Shown: positions 38,998 to 50,506, counted from the first letter of the stretch. The stretch is 64,000 bases of DNA from Meinhardsimonia xiamenensis (GCF_900102905.1 NZ_FNFV01000001.1:713931-777930); one strand, 5' to 3'. The notes: generated from the sequence alone by a model not told the origin. Made by a program: numbers and translations.

Positions 38998-40067
38998 CGG
39001 CTCAGCCCCCCGTGCAGCGTCGGGACGTCGAGCGCGGCGAAGCCGTAGTGGCGCAGCCAGCGCAGGTCGGAATCGAAGAAGGCGCGCAGGTCGGGGATGC
39101 CGTATTTCAGCATCGCCAGCCGGTCGATGCCGATGCCGAAGGCAAAGCCCTGCCACTCATCGGGATCAACGCCCGCGTTCCTGAGCACCTTCGGGTGCAC
39201 CATGCCCGAGCCGAGGATCTCCATCCAGTCATCGCCCTCGCCGACCTTCAGCGTGCCGCCCTCCCAGGAGCAGCGCAGATCGACCTCCGCCGAGGGCTCG
39301 GTGAACGGGAAGTGCGAGGCGCGGAACCTGAGCTCCACGTGATCGACCTCGAAGAAGGCGCGGCAGAACTCCTCGAGCACCCACTTGAGGTTGGCCATGG
39401 AGATGTCGCGGTCGATCGCCAGCCCCTCGAGCTGGTGGAACATCGGCGTGTGGGTCTGGTCGTAATCGGCGCGGTAGACGCGGCCGGGCGCGATCACGCG
39501 GATCGGGGCGCCATGCGCCTCCATCGCGCGGATCTGCACCGGCGAGGTGTGGGTGCGCAGCACATGCGGCGGGCGGTCGTCGCCGGCCGCGCGGTGCATG
39601 TAAAAGGTGTCCATCTCCGTCCGCGTCGGATGCTCGGGCGGGATGTTGAGCGCGTCGAAGTTGTACCAGTCGGATTCGATCTGCGGCCCCTCGGCCACGG
39701 AGAAGCCGAGATCGGCGAAGATCGCCACGATTTCCTCGGTGACCTGGCTGATGGGGTGGATCGTGCCCTTGCGGCGCGGCCGGGCGGGCAGGGTGACGTC
39801 GAGCCACTCGCTCTTCAGCCGCTCCTCGAGCGCGGCGTCAGCCAGCGCGGCCCGGCGCGCGGCGAGGGCGGCGTTGATCTCGTCCTTGAGCGCGTTGAGC
39901 GCCGGCCCCATCACCTTGCGCTCCTCCGGGCTCATCTTGCCCAGCTCGCGCATCTTCAGGCTGATCTCGCCCTTCTTGCCCAAGGCCTCGATCCGGATCG
40001 CTTCAAGCGCCGCTTCATCGGCGGCATTGGCGATGGCCTCGAGGTATTTCTGGCGAAGCTCGTCCAT
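38994..40067 (-). CDS. pheS: Phenylalanyl-tRNA synthetase alpha subunit
   Basis: 357 residues from ATG 40067, eight bases after AGGGGG. The N-terminal coiled-coil tRNA-binding part (1-90) is followed by the class II core, with motif 2 ([10 protein letters not shown].., [20 protein letters not shown]) and motif 3 ([22 protein letters not shown]). Catalyses Phe activation. In most bacteria pheT follows at once; here a small foreign-looking gene lies between. Confidence 0.97.
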   Translation of the reverse strand: MDELRQKYLEAIANAADEAALEAIRIEALGKKGEISLKMRELGKMSPEERKVMGPALNALKDEINAALAARRAALADAALEERLKSEWLDVTLPARPRRKGTIHPISQVTEEIVAIFADLGFSVAEGPQIESDWYNFDALNIPPEHPTRTEMDTFYMHRAAGDDRPPHVLRTHTSPVQIRAMEAHGAPIRVIAPGRVYRADYDQTHTPMFHQLEGLAIDRDISMANLKWVLEEFCRAFFEVDHVELRFRASHFPFTEPSAEVDLRCSWEGGTLKVGEGDDWMEILGSGMVHPKVLRNAGVDPDEWQGFAFGIGIDRLAMLKYGIPDLRAFFDSDLRWLRHYGFAALDVPTLHGGLSR

Positions 40068-40150
40068 ACCCGAACCCCCTGCAACGGTCGGATGTCTGCT
40101 AGCGGGGCGCCCCGGCGAATGCAAGCAAGCCCGGCGCAGACGGAAGGCGG

Positions 40151-40184
40151 AAACGAAAAGGGCCGCGGTGCGTGCCGCGGCCCT
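40151..40184 (-). terminator. Intrinsic terminator of rplT
   Basis: A perfect 10-bp GC-rich stem (40159-40168 with 40175-40184) and 6-base loop. On the minus strand it is followed by TTTTCGTTT. It lies 22 bases past the rplT stop and ends the rpmI-rplT transcript before pheS. Confidence 0.88.
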
Positions 40185-40205
40185 ATTGCATCCGGCAGGT
40201 GCCGA

Positions 40206-40568
40206 TCAGGCGAGCGCGGCCTTCGCCTTCTCGACGATGGCGCCGAAAGCGGCGGGCTCGCGTACGGCGAGATCGGCCAGAACCTTGCGGTCAACCTCGA
40301 TGCCGGCCTTGCTCAGGCCGTTGATGAAGCGCGAGTAGGTCAGGCCCTCGTCATGGGCGCGCACGGCGGCGTTGATCCGCTGGATCCAGAGCGCGCGGAA
40401 ATTGCGCTTGCGCTGCTTGCGGTCGCGCGTGGCATACTGGTTGGCCTTGTCAACGGCCTGGCGGGCGACCTTGAAGGTATTCTTGCGGCGGCCGTAGTAC
40501 CCCTTGGCGGCCTTGATCACCTTCTTGTGGCGGGCGTGGGTGGTGGTTCCACCTTTCACTCGGGACAT
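40206..40568 (-). CDS. rplT: 50S ribosomal protein L20
   Basis: 120 residues; [34 protein letters not shown] is the diagnostic N-terminus. L20 is needed early in 50S assembly and represses its own operon in many bacteria. It follows rpmI by 12 bases and ends at a clear intrinsic terminator. Confidence 0.98.
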   Translation of the reverse strand: MSRVKGGTTTHARHKKVIKAAKGYYGRRKNTFKVARQAVDKANQYATRDRKQRKRNFRALWIQRINAAVRAHDEGLTYSRFINGLSKAGIEVDRKVLADLAVREPAAFGAIVEKAKAALA

Positions 40569-40580
40569 TGGGCGGCCTCC

Positions 40581-40781
40581 TCAGCGGTCGTATGGCATGT
40601 AGGACTTCACGATCTTCTCGTCAGGCTTGGAGAGGACCGTGGTGCCGCGGGCATTGCGGATGAACTTGTTGGTGCGCTTGATCATGCCGTGCCGCTTGCC
40701 GGCCTGGGCCGATTTCACCCGGCCGGTGGCCGTCATCTTGAAGCGCTTCTTGGCGCTCGACTTGGTCTTGAGCTTGGGCAT
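40581..40781 (-). CDS. rpmI: 50S ribosomal protein L35
   Basis: 66 residues starting [19 protein letters not shown], the L35 signature; very basic. The usual infC partner is not upstream; a small membrane-protein gene and pyk lie there instead. The start at 40781 follows AGGAGA. Confidence 0.98.
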   Translation of the reverse strand: MPKLKTKSSAKKRFKMTATGRVKSAQAGKRHGMIKRTNKFIRNARGTTVLSKPDEKIVKSYMPYDR

Positions 40782-40915
40782 TTCCGTCTCCTCTTGCGGG
40801 CGGTATTCCGCGCGCCTCGGCATGCCGCTCGGGCCGGACGCGCGCCACGAGCCCGGGCCTATACGCCCAAGCCTTCCCGCTGGCAAGTGCCAATCCCGCC
40901 CGCGCGCGGCAAACA

Positions 40916-41161
40916 CTAGCCGAACTGGTTCCTCGCCCAGGCAATCACGCGGATGAAGGCATGGGCAATCCCGTCGAGGTCATAGACTTCCGGCTGCCGG
41001 GAGACCGCAAGCCCGACGAGGCCCGCCCCCACCAGAAGCGCGAAAAGCGCCGGCCAGGGCCGGCGCCGGTCGGCCAAGGCGCCGAGCAGCGCCGACAGCG
41101 CAAAGCCGCCCAGCACGATGCCGATCACGATGTACAGGTCATGGGTCAGCGTGGGCTCCAT
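40916..41161 (-). CDS. Small two-helix membrane protein
   Basis: 81 residues, two hydrophobic helices (about 9-28 and 36-53) with a basic loop ADRRRPWP between them and a charged tail. It lies between pyk (14 bases) and rpmI on the same strand. No family recognised. Confidence 0.65.
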   Translation of the reverse strand: MEPTLTHDLYIVIGIVLGGFALSALLGALADRRRPWPALFALLVGAGLVGLAVSRQPEVYDLDGIAHAFIRVIAWARNQFG

Positions 41162-41175
41162 GGCCCAGCCTTAAC

Positions 41176-42621
41176 CTACTCCGGCTCGGCGCGGTAGATC
41201 AGCCGTTCGTCACAAGGGGCGACGCGGACGATGTTGGTGGTGCCGGGCTGGTTGAAGGGCACACCGGCGGTGACGACGATCTGATCGGTGGGCTCGGCGA
41301 AGCCCTCGCCGGTGGCTGCGCGCACCGCACGCACCACCGCCTGCTTGAAGCGGCCGAGCTCTTCGCTCATGACGCAGTAAATGGCCCAGGTGAGGGTGAG
41401 CCGCCGCGCCACCGCGCGCCGAGAGGTCATGGCGATGATCGGCACGCGCGGGCGCTCGCGCGCGACCAGCGCCGCCGTGGTGCCCGATTCGGTGAAGCAG
41501 CAGATCGCCTTGACATCGGTCGTCTCGGCGATCTCGCGAGCGGCGGAGACGATGGCATCGGCCACGCTTTCCCGCTGCGCCCGACGCGAGGCCTCGATCA
41601 CCTCACGATAGGTGGGGTCGCTTTCGACTTCGAGCGCCACATTGTGCATTGTCCGAACGGCTTCCACCGGATAAGCGCCGGCCGCCGATTCGGCCGAGAG
41701 CATCACCGCATCCGCTCCCTCATAGATCGCCGTGGCCACGTCAGAAACCTCGGCGCGGGTGGGCACCGGCGATTCGATCATGCTCTCGAGCATCTGGGTG
41801 GCGACGATCACCGGCTTGGCCGCTGCCCGGGTCGCGCGCACCAGCCGCTTCTGGATGGGCGGCACGTTCTGCACCGGAAGTTCAACACCAAGGTCGCCGC
41901 GGGCGATCATGATGCCGTCGGCCACGGCGAGGATGTCGGAAAACGCCCGCACCGCGGCGGGCTTCTCGATCTTGGCCATCACCGCCGCGCGGCCACGCGC
42001 CAGCGCCTTGGCCTCGATCACGTCTTCGGGGCGCTGAACGAAGCTGAGCGCCAGCCAATCGACGCCGAGTTCGCAGACGAATTCAAGATCGGCGCGGTCC
42101 TTTTCGCTCAGCGCGGCGAGCGGCAGGACCACATCGGGCACGTTCACGCCCTTGCGGTCGGAGATGGTGCCCCCGACGACGACGATGCACTCGGCGTGCT
42201 CCGGGCCGCATTCCTCCACCCGCAGGCGGATCTTGCCATCGTTGACGAGAAGCGTTGCGCCGGGCTCGAGCGCGGCGAAGATCTCGGGGTGAGGCAGCTG
42301 AACGCGGCGGGAATCGCCGGGCGCGTCCTCGAGGTCGAGGCGGAAGCGCTGCCCCTCCTCAAGTTCCTCCTCCCCTCTGGCGAAACGTCCGACGCGCAGC
42401 TTCGGCCCCTGCAGGTCGGCCAGAATGCCGATCGGGCGGCCGGTGTCTTCCTCGATCTGGCGGATGATCGCGTGGCGGCTGCGGATCTCCTCATGGCTGC
42501 CATGGCTCATGTTCAGGCGGAACACATCCGCACCGGCCTCGAACAGGGCGCGGATCATCTCGTAGTCGCTCGACGCCGGTCCCAGCGTGGCGACGATCTT
42601 GACATTGCGCTGGCGTCTCAT
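41176..42621 (-). CDS. pyk: Pyruvate kinase
   Basis: 481 residues, complete A, B and C domains. Start RRQRNVKIVATLGPASS; the substrate/Mg site is AVMAKIEKPAAVRAFSDIL.. IMIARGDLGVELP; ADAVMLSAESAAGAYPVEAV follows. Converts phosphoenolpyruvate and ADP to pyruvate and ATP. The opposing enzyme gene pckA lies 1.4 kb away. Confidence 0.97.
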   Translation of the reverse strand: MRRQRNVKIVATLGPASSDYEMIRALFEAGADVFRLNMSHGSHEEIRSRHAIIRQIEEDTGRPIGILADLQGPKLRVGRFARGEEELEEGQRFRLDLEDAPGDSRRVQLPHPEIFAALEPGATLLVNDGKIRLRVEECGPEHAECIVVVGGTISDRKGVNVPDVVLPLAALSEKDRADLEFVCELGVDWLALSFVQRPEDVIEAKALARGRAAVMAKIEKPAAVRAFSDILAVADGIMIARGDLGVELPVQNVPPIQKRLVRATRAAAKPVIVATQMLESMIESPVPTRAEVSDVATAIYEGADAVMLSAESAAGAYPVEAVRTMHNVALEVESDPTYREVIEASRRAQRESVADAIVSAAREIAETTDVKAICCFTESGTTAALVARERPRVPIIAMTSRRAVARRLTLTWAIYCVMSEELGRFKQAVVRAVRAATGEGFAEPTDQIVVTAGVPFNQPGTTNIVRVAPCDERLIYRAEPE

Positions 42622-42759
42622 TGGCGGACGGCCCTTCTTGTGACGGGATGGACGGGTCGAAGGACCCGGTTAGCGATAACGGAACCGCCGCGCTTATGGA
42701 CGAATTGGCGCCCTGCCGCAACTGGCGCTTGGCGGCGCGCTCGCGTATCGGATGGCGCC

Positions 42760-43542
42760 ATGACAGAGATTCGCGGGCATGAAGTGAGCGGTGAGGAAGC
42801 CGGAGTGGAGCCACCCTTCCGCCTCATTGGCGAGGGGTTGCCGGGGCGCTGGACGATCACCTGTGACCACGCGTCCAACAATGTGCCGAGCTTCATCAAC
42901 GGCGGCACGCTTGGGCTGCCCCGGCTGGAGATGGAGCGCCACATTGCATATGACATCGGTGCCGAAGGCGTTGCGCGGCACCTTTCGGAGTTGCTCGGCG
43001 CGCCTGCCGTGCTCTCGACGTTTTCGCGGCTCGTCATCGACCCCAACCGCGGCGAGGACGACCCCACGCTCATCATGCAGCTCTATGACGGAACGGTCAT
43101 TCCCGGAAACCGTCATCTCGACGCGGCGGAGCGGGAGCGGCGCATGGCGCGGCTCTACCGGCCCTATCACGACGCGCTCGAGGCGCTGGCCTCCCGCCGC
43201 CATGACAGCGTGATACTCGCGGTGCACAGCTTCACGCCCCGCCTGCGCGGGCGTGAGCCGCGGCCTTGGCATGTGGGCATCCTCTTTGGCCACGACGACC
43301 GGCTCGCGCGCCCGCTGATCGCCCGGCTCAGAGCCGAGGGCGACCTGTGCGTGGGCGAGAACGAGCCATATGCGGGCTACCTCGAGGGCGACTCGATTGA
43401 CCGTCATGCGTTGAGGAAGGGACGGCCGAATGCGCTCATCGAGATCCGGCATGATCTCATCGACACGCCCGAGGCCCAGCGGCGCTGGGCAGAGCGGCTG
43501 GCGCCGATTCTCTCGGCGGCGCTTGCGGATGCGGGTGTGTAA
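42760..43542 (+). CDS. N-formylglutamate amidohydrolase family protein
   Basis: 260 residues from ATG 42760. Family motifs: TCDHASNNVPSF near residue 30, DIGAEGVARHLSELL, RLVIDPNRGEDDPTL, and IEIRHDLIDTPEAQRRWAERL. Members hydrolyse N-formyl-L-glutamate in histidine breakdown, but many stand-alone homologues have unknown substrates and no hut genes are here. Divergent from pyk. Confidence 0.87.
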   Translation: MTEIRGHEVSGEEAGVEPPFRLIGEGLPGRWTITCDHASNNVPSFINGGTLGLPRLEMERHIAYDIGAEGVARHLSELLGAPAVLSTFSRLVIDPNRGEDDPTLIMQLYDGTVIPGNRHLDAAERERRMARLYRPYHDALEALASRRHDSVILAVHSFTPRLRGREPRPWHVGILFGHDDRLARPLIARLRAEGDLCVGENEPYAGYLEGDSIDRHALRKGRPNALIEIRHDLIDTPEAQRRWAERLAPILSAALADAGV

Positions 43543-43603
43543 CGGCGTTTGACGCCGGGGCGATCGCGCGCCACTTTCGGGGCGTGAAATGAGGGAGGCC
43601 AGC

Positions 43604-43927
43604 ATGGAGATTGACGAGCGCACGCGCATCGAGATCGAGGCGGCGGCCTTCCGTCGGTTGCGCAAGCACCTGATGGAAGACCGACGGGACGTGCAGAACA
43701 TCGACCTGATGAACCTTGCCGGCTTCTGCCGCAACTGCCTCAGCCGCTGGTATCAGGAGGCAGCGGCCGAGCGCGGCATCGCCCTGAGCAAGGAGGAGGC
43801 GCGCGAGATCTACTACGGCATGCCCTATGACGAGTGGAAGGCGCGCTATCAGACCGATGCCACGCCGGAGCAGCAGGCGGCCTTCAAGGTGGCCTTTGCC
43901 GAGAACGTCGGCAAGGAGCAAGGCTGA
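43604..43927 (+). CDS. DUF1244 domain protein
   Basis: 107 residues; the ATG at 43604 is preceded by GGGAGG at a good distance, better than the ATG five codons earlier. The whole protein is the DUF1244 helical domain, with VQNIDLMNLAGFCRNCLSRWY and its CxxC pair. It is conserved in alphaproteobacteria; role unknown. It is followed by a hairpin and the convergent pckA. Confidence 0.85.
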   Translation: MEIDERTRIEIEAAAFRRLRKHLMEDRRDVQNIDLMNLAGFCRNCLSRWYQEAAAERGIALSKEEAREIYYGMPYDEWKARYQTDATPEQQAAFKVAFAENVGKEQG

Positions 43928-43953
43928 GGCGCGGCATCGGCCCTGAGGGGCGT

Positions 43954-43980
43954 GGGGGCGGAGGAAAGGGCTCCGCCCCC
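43954..43980. terminator. Hairpin between convergent DUF1244 and pckA genes
   Basis: A perfect 10-bp stem GGGGGCGGAG/CTCCGCCCCC with a 7-base loop, 27 bases after the DUF1244 stop and 8 bases before the pckA stop. There is no clear U tract on either side, so it may pause or stop transcription from both directions. Confidence 0.5.
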
Positions 43981-43987
43981 GTTCGTG

Positions 43988-45589
<1,602 letters not shown>

Positions 45590-45903
45590 GCTCCCGCTCC
45601 TCACGATACTCTTCCTCCGGCGGTTTGCCGTGTTGCCGTATAACACAATGATTTTTCACAGATACAGCTCTTGGGAAGGGCGTTAGCGCAACCATCGGCG
45701 ACGTTAGCGCAACCGGTTTGGCGCGAAATGTCGCAGCGTCACGGCGACAGCCCGAAACTGAGGCAAATTAGCCATTGGTTCGGAATTTTCGCGTCCCATA
45801 CGGGGCGTGGAGCCGTGTGATTCGCAGTTCGATGTTGATTCGCCGGGTCCAAATGGCAACAATGCGGGAAAAACAGGCAGGCAGAGCAGAAAAGGAAATT
45901 CCC
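45590..45903. other. Intergenic region between pckA and chvI
   Basis: 314 bases carrying promoters for pckA (left) and chvI (right). It contains a pair of TTAGCGCAA-type direct repeats at 45681-45714 and a TTATAC -10-like element for pckA at 45638-45643 (minus strand) without a good -35. No gene or RNA seen. Confidence 0.5.
45681..45714. promoter_or_regulatory. Paired CGTTAGCGCAACC repeats, candidate LacI-type operators for pckA
   Basis: The same 13-mer occurs at 45681-45693 and 45702-45714, 21 bases (two helical turns) apart. Each is close to the palindrome GTTAGCGCTAAC (10 of 12 positions). LacI-family regulators such as CceR and PckR control pckA in alphaproteobacteria, so this is a candidate site; the exact consensus is not verified here. 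Confidence 0.5.
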
Positions 45904-46605
45904 ATGTCGCGGATCGCGCTCGTCGATGACGACAGGAACATCCTGACGTCCGTTTCGATGACTCTCGAGGCGGAGGGCTTCGAGGTCGAGACCTACAACG
46001 ACGGCCAGACGGCTCTCGACGCCTTCAACCGGCGGCTGCCGGACATGGCCGTTCTCGACATCAAGATGCCCCGGATGGACGGCATGGACTTGCTGCAGCG
46101 GCTGCGGCAGAAGACGATGATGCCGGTCATCTTCCTCACTTCGAAGGATGACGAGATCGACGAGGTGCTCGGTCTGCGCATGGGCGCGGACGACTATGTG
46201 CGCAAGCCCTTCTCGCAGCGGCTGCTGGTCGAGCGCATCCGGGCGCTGCTGCGGCGGCAGGAGGCGTTGACCAAGGGCGACGCCGGCGAGAGCGAGGCCA
46301 ACAAGGTCATGGTGCGCGGCAGCCTGACGATGGATCCCTTGCGCCACGCCGTGACATGGAAGGGCCATGATGTTTCCCTGACGGTGACCGAGTTCCTGCT
46401 TCTTCAGGCACTTGCGCAGCGGCCGGGATATGTGAAGAGCCGCGATCAGCTCATGGACGTGGCCTATGACGACCAGGTTTACGTGGACGATCGCACGATC
46501 GACAGCCACATCAAGCGTCTGCGCAAGAAGATGCGCGCCGTCGATCCGGACTTCTCCGCGATCGAGACGCTCTACGGCATCGGTTACCGTTACAACGAAG
46601 AGTAG
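45904..46605 (+). CDS. chvI: Response regulator ChvI
   Basis: 233 residues from ATG 45904 behind AAGGAAA. Receiver domain with acidic pocket (VDDD), phosphorylated Asp52 in [11 protein letters not shown], conserved TSKDD and Lys in YVRKPF, then an OmpR-type winged helix ([39 protein letters not shown]). Partner of ChvG seven bases downstream; controls envelope and acid/host-response genes in alphaproteobacteria. Confidence 0.93.
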   Translation: MSRIALVDDDRNILTSVSMTLEAEGFEVETYNDGQTALDAFNRRLPDMAVLDIKMPRMDGMDLLQRLRQKTMMPVIFLTSKDDEIDEVLGLRMGADDYVRKPFSQRLLVERIRALLRRQEALTKGDAGESEANKVMVRGSLTMDPLRHAVTWKGHDVSLTVTEFLLLQALAQRPGYVKSRDQLMDVAYDDQVYVDDRTIDSHIKRLRKKMRAVDPDFSAIETLYGIGYRYNEE

Positions 46606-46611
46606 GCGCCG

Positions 46612-48333
46612 GTGGTCTCCGTGTCCGGGTCTTCTGCGCCGGCAGAACGCCGGGAGCGGCAGGGCGATCTTGTCCTCGGAGAGGACTGGATCGCGATGCC
46701 GCGGGCCGATGATTCGGTCGAGAGCGAGGGCCGGACGCCGAGGATGCTGAGGTTCATCCGCTCGCCGCTGGCGCGGAAGATCGTCACCTTCAACCTGCTG
46801 GCGCTGGTCATTCTCGTGGCCGGGGTGCTGTACCTAAGCCCGGCGCGCGACAGCCTCGTGCAGCAGCGTGCGCGCGATCTCGTCGCCGAGGCCCGGCTTG
46901 CCGCCGACGTGTTCGAGGTGCGACTGCCCCGCAACGGGCCGGTGAGCCTTGCCGGCGGCGATGGGCTCGACCCGGCCGAGACCCTTGCTGCTCTCGATCT
47001 GCCGCCCGGCGTGACGGCGCGGCTCTACGACCCACGGGGCAACCTGGTCGTCCAGCGCGCGGGGCCGGCTCGCCCTGACCCTGTGGAGGGGCTGTCGCAG
47101 GAGGCGCCCCGCACCGTGCTGACGGACTTTCTCACCGGTGTGTGGCAGGCATTGTTCAGGCTTGTCGGCGCGACGCCGGCGCCGGATGCGCCTGCTGGTC
47201 AGGAGGCGCTCAGCGGCGAACTCGTGCAGCGCGCGGCGCAGGGGCGGGCCGTGGTGCGCGCGACGGAAGATGCCTCCGGCCGCACCATCTTTGCCGTGGC
47301 CGTGCCGATCCTGCAGGGCGATCGTGTCGTTGGGGTGCTGCAGCTCGTCTCCTCGGGAGAGGAGATCGACGCGCTGGTGCGCGCCGGCCGGGAACAGGTG
47401 CTGCAGGTGTTCGTGATCGCGCTGCTGGTCTCGGTCGGGCTTTCGCTGGTGCTCGCCTCGACCATCGCCAACCCGATTGCCGACCTCGCCGCCGCGGCTG
47501 AGGCGGGAGTCGACGGCAGTGTGCGGCGCAGACGTTCGCGGAAGGTGCGGATTCCCGATCTTTCCGGCCGGCCCGACGAGATCGGGCGGCTGTCGGCGGC
47601 GCTGAGAGGCATGGTCACCGCGCTCTACCAGCGCATCGAGTCGAACGAGCAGTTCGCGGCCGATGTGGCGCACGAGATCAAGAACCCGCTGGCCTCGCTG
47701 CGCTCGGCGATCGGCACGCTGCGCGTCACCCAGCGGGAGGATCAGCGTCAGCGCCTGCTGGAGGTAATCGAGCATGATGTGCGCCGGCTTGACAGGCTGG
47801 TCAGCGACATCTCCAACGCCTCCCGCCTCGACAGCGAGCTGGTCAAGGAGGAGGAGGAGCCCTTCGACCTTCTCAAGATGCTGGGCAACCTCACCGACTA
47901 TCTCGGCAACGAGGCGCGCACCAAGGGCATCGAATTCATCACCGACATGCCGCCCGAGCCGATCATCATCCACGGGCTCGAGGCGCGGCTGGCGCAGGTA
48001 TTCGTCAACCTCATCTCCAATGCGATCTCCTTCTGCCAGGAGGGCGATGCCATCCGCGTGTGGGCACGACGGCGTGAGGATCGCGTGCTCGTGGTGGTCG
48101 AGGATACCGGCCCCGGCATTCCCGAAGGCGCGCTCACCAAGATCTTCGAGCGCTTCTACTCGGAGCGTCCGGAAGGCCAGTTCGGCAACAATTCGGGCCT
48201 TGGGCTTGCGATCTCGAAGCAGATCGTCGAGGCCCACGGCGGCGTGATCTGGGCCGAGAACATCCGCCCCACCGATGCCGATGTCACTTCCGAGCCCCTG
48301 GGCGCGCGCTTCGTCGTCGGCCTGCCCCTCTGA
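46612..48333 (+). CDS. chvG: Sensor histidine kinase ChvG
   Basis: 573 residues from a GTG at 46612. Cytoplasmic N-tail, TM1 near 52-74, periplasmic sensor about 75-262, TM2, HAMP with TIANPIADLAAAAE, H-box ADVAHEIKNPLASLRSA with His354, N-box NLISNAISF and G-box VVEDTGPGIPEG. Autophosphorylates and activates ChvI in response to acid or periplasmic signals. The cognate ExoR-like inhibitor is not in the window. Confidence 0.92.
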   Translation: MVSVSGSSAPAERRERQGDLVLGEDWIAMPRADDSVESEGRTPRMLRFIRSPLARKIVTFNLLALVILVAGVLYLSPARDSLVQQRARDLVAEARLAADVFEVRLPRNGPVSLAGGDGLDPAETLAALDLPPGVTARLYDPRGNLVVQRAGPARPDPVEGLSQEAPRTVLTDFLTGVWQALFRLVGATPAPDAPAGQEALSGELVQRAAQGRAVVRATEDASGRTIFAVAVPILQGDRVVGVLQLVSSGEEIDALVRAGREQVLQVFVIALLVSVGLSLVLASTIANPIADLAAAAEAGVDGSVRRRRSRKVRIPDLSGRPDEIGRLSAALRGMVTALYQRIESNEQFAADVAHEIKNPLASLRSAIGTLRVTQREDQRQRLLEVIEHDVRRLDRLVSDISNASRLDSELVKEEEEPFDLLKMLGNLTDYLGNEARTKGIEFITDMPPEPIIIHGLEARLAQVFVNLISNAISFCQEGDAIRVWARRREDRVLVVVEDTGPGIPEGALTKIFERFYSERPEGQFGNNSGLGLAISKQIVEAHGGVIWAENIRPTDADVTSEPLGARFVVGLPL

Positions 48334-48705
48334 GGCTTGCGACCGACGCGGCCCCGCCGCAACATTGCGCGGCCGGGTCCGGTGTGTCGGGCGCGGCGCT
48401 GCCGGGTGGGCCGGGCAAGAGGGCCGGGCTGCCCGCGGCGCCGTCTCGCGTGCCGGCAGCGGTGTTCTCCGGCCGTGAGGCGCGGCGGGCCGCATGACAG
48501 GTGGTGGCGAGATCATCCGCGCGGGGAACACCGGCGCGGGGGCAGGATGCGCGGGGGCGTTATGGGGGGCGGGATGGGCGTTCGATGTCCGCCGCAAGGC
48601 GTCTGCGGGGACACGAGCGGGCAAGAGGGGGTGCGCCAGGAAGGGGTACCGGAGGCAATGCACCGGCAACTCGGGCGACTCTTCTTCGGGTGATGGGACG
48701 GGAAG
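48334..48705. other. Intergenic region between chvG and hprK, G-rich
   Basis: 372 bases without a convincing gene: the open frames crossing it have no protein-like composition or ribosome site. It holds several long G runs, including a canonical four-tract quadruplex pattern at 48553-48578. Confidence 0.5.
48553..48578 (+). other. Potential G-quadruplex upstream of hprK
   Basis: Four G tracts (5, 6, 3 and 3 G) separated by loops of 6, 1 and 2 bases on the coding strand, which satisfies the standard G4 pattern. In the transcript it would lie about 130 bases before hprK. High GC makes such patterns more likely by chance. Confidence 0.4.
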
Positions 48706-49137
48706 ATGGGAAGGGCGAACACGATCGTCCACGGCACGGCGGTGGCCCTCTCGGGGCGAGCGGTGCTGTTTGTCGGCCCGTCCGGGAGTGGCAAGTCGGG
48801 GCATGCCCTGGCGCTGATGGCGCTTGGGGCGGATCTGGTTGCCGACGACCGCACCGAGATTGCGGCGCGGGAGGGGCGGCTCATCGTCTCGGCACCGCCC
48901 AGTCTCAGGGGGGTGATCGAGGCCCGCGGGGTCGGTCTGCTGCGGGCCGCGTCGCGCCAGAACGTGCCGCTGGCGCTCGTCGTCGATCTCGGCCGCCGCG
49001 AGGAGGCGCGCCTGCCGCCGCAACGCACATGGGAGTGCCTGTCGCTGAGCGTGCCGCTCCTTCACAAGGTCGAGAGCGCCATCCTCATACCTGCGATCGT
49101 GCAATACCTCAGGGGAGGAGGTCTGGCTGATGTCTGA
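48706..49137 (+). CDS. hprK: HPr kinase/phosphorylase, short alphaproteobacterial form
   Basis: 143 residues; only the C-terminal kinase domain of HprK is present, as usual in alphaproteobacteria. Walker [11 protein letters not shown] (24-33), the Asp pair in LVADDRTEI, and RGVGLLR correspond to the HprK signature. It phosphorylates a serine on HPr, whose gene is 1.4 kb downstream. Its stop overlaps rapZ by 8 bases. Confidence 0.92.
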   Translation: MGRANTIVHGTAVALSGRAVLFVGPSGSGKSGHALALMALGADLVADDRTEIAAREGRLIVSAPPSLRGVIEARGVGLLRAASRQNVPLALVVDLGRREEARLPPQRTWECLSLSVPLLHKVESAILIPAIVQYLRGGGLADV

Positions 49138-50092
49138 TGAGGCGAAAGCCGCGGCTGAACGCGCTGCGGCACCAACGGCGCCCGCGCAGGTGGACGAGGC
49201 GGGCGCGGGCGAGGCGCATCGCCTGGTGCTGATCACCGGCCCCTCGGGCGCCGGGCGCTCCACGGCGATTCATGTACTCGAGGATCTAGGCTACGAGGTC
49301 ATCGACAACCTGCCCTTCAGCCTTCTGCCGCGCCTGCTCGACGGCCCGCCCATCGGGCGGCCGCTGGCGCTCGGCCTCGATACGCGCAACCGCGATTTCA
49401 GCGTCGACGGCTTTCTTGAGCTGCGCGCCCGACTTGCGCGCGACCCGGCGTTGCGGGTCGAGGTGCTCTACCTGGACTGCCGGCGCGACGTGCTCGTGCG
49501 CCGATATTCGGAAACCCGCCGCCGCCACCCGCTCGCGGGTGCCGAGGCGCCGAGCATCGGCATCGAGCGCGAGCAGGAGCTTCTGGTTCCGATCCGTGCC
49601 CATGCCGACGTGCTGATCGACACCTCGGAGCTGACACCGCACGAGCTTGCCGCCGAGATCCGGCGGTTCTTCGACCCAAGCCCCGAGCACGGGCTCAGCG
49701 TCTCGCTGCATTCGTTTTCGTACAAGCGGGGGATACCCCGCGGCATGGATCTCGTCTTCGACGTGCGCTTTCTTCGCAATCCGCACTGGGAGCCCGAGCT
49801 TCGCGAGTTGACGGGGCTCTCGCCCCGGGTGCGAGAACATGTGTCGGCCGATCCGCGGCACGCCGAATTCTTCGAGCGGGTCGCGGAGCTTGTCGATTTC
49901 CTGCTCCCTGCCTACCGGGAGGAGGGAAAGTCGCATCTGTCGATCGGTTTCGGTTGCACGGGGGGCAGGCACCGTTCGGTGACGCTGGCCGAACAGCTCG
50001 CGAATCGCCTTGAAAAGGCAGGCTGGCAGGTCTCTATAAGGCACAGGGAGCTGGAGCGGCGCATGGGGGCAGCGCCCGACACTTCGGGGTGA
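49130..50092 (+). CDS. rapZ: RNase adapter protein RapZ
   Basis: 320 residues with about 30 extra N-terminal residues of low complexity. Walker [10 protein letters not shown] (37-45), [20 protein letters not shown], and the C-terminal [18 protein letters not shown] are RapZ/YvcJ signatures. In E. coli RapZ guides RNase E to the glmZ sRNA; in alphaproteobacteria it lies in the PTS operon and its target is not fixed. Confidence 0.93.
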   Translation: MSDEAKAAAERAAAPTAPAQVDEAGAGEAHRLVLITGPSGAGRSTAIHVLEDLGYEVIDNLPFSLLPRLLDGPPIGRPLALGLDTRNRDFSVDGFLELRARLARDPALRVEVLYLDCRRDVLVRRYSETRRRHPLAGAEAPSIGIEREQELLVPIRAHADVLIDTSELTPHELAAEIRRFFDPSPEHGLSVSLHSFSYKRGIPRGMDLVFDVRFLRNPHWEPELRELTGLSPRVREHVSADPRHAEFFERVAELVDFLLPAYREEGKSHLSIGFGCTGGRHRSVTLAEQLANRLEKAGWQVSIRHRELERRMGAAPDTSG

Positions 50093-50107
50093 CTTTGGGG
50101 TGACGCC

Positions 50108-50506
50108 TTGATTGGCATCGTGATCGTCGCGCATGGTGGTCTTGCGAAGGAATATCTTGCTGCCGTCGAGCATGTGGTGGGCAAGCAGCGGGGCATTGTG
50201 GCGATAACGATCGAGCCTGACCATGACCGCGAGTTGAAACAGGCCGAAATCTGCGCCGCGGCCGACAGCGTTGACGAGGGGGAGGGCGTGGTGGTGGTCA
50301 CCGACATGTTCGGGGGCTCGCCCTCGAATCTGAGCCTCAGGGCGTGTGAACCGGCCAACCGCCAGATCGTCTACGGTGCCAACTTGCCGATGCTGATCAA
50401 GCTCGCGAAATCGCGCAGCCTGCCGCTGCGCGACGCGGTCGCGATCTCGCTCGAGGCCGGCCGCAAGTACATCGACGCCTTCTCCGGCCCGGCGGTGCGC
50501 AAATAG
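50108..50506 (+). CDS. manX: PTS system mannose-type EIIA component
   Basis: 132 residues beginning with a TTG at 50108, after GGGGTG. Active-site His9 in VIVAHGGLA matches the EIIA-Man family; VVVTDMFGGSPSNLS is the second signature. No EIIB, EIIC or EIID genes are near, so this is a regulatory rather than a transport PTS. It receives phosphate from HPr. Confidence 0.9.
   Translation: MIGIVIVAHGGLAKEYLAAVEHVVGKQRGIVAITIEPDHDRELKQAEICAAADSVDEGEGVVVVTDMFGGSPSNLSLRACEPANRQIVYGANLPMLIKLAKSRSLPLRDAVAISLEAGRKYIDAFSGPAVRK

Noticed and set aside
41644..42759. An N-terminal extension of the N-formylglutamate amidohydrolase
   Set aside because: The frame is open for 372 codons upstream, but that part is antisense to pyk and the family N-terminus starts at 42760.
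48334..48705. Possible small genes between chvG and hprK
   Set aside because: Several overlapping frames cross the gap but each is Gly/Arg rich, begins without a ribosome site and runs into hprK in another frame.
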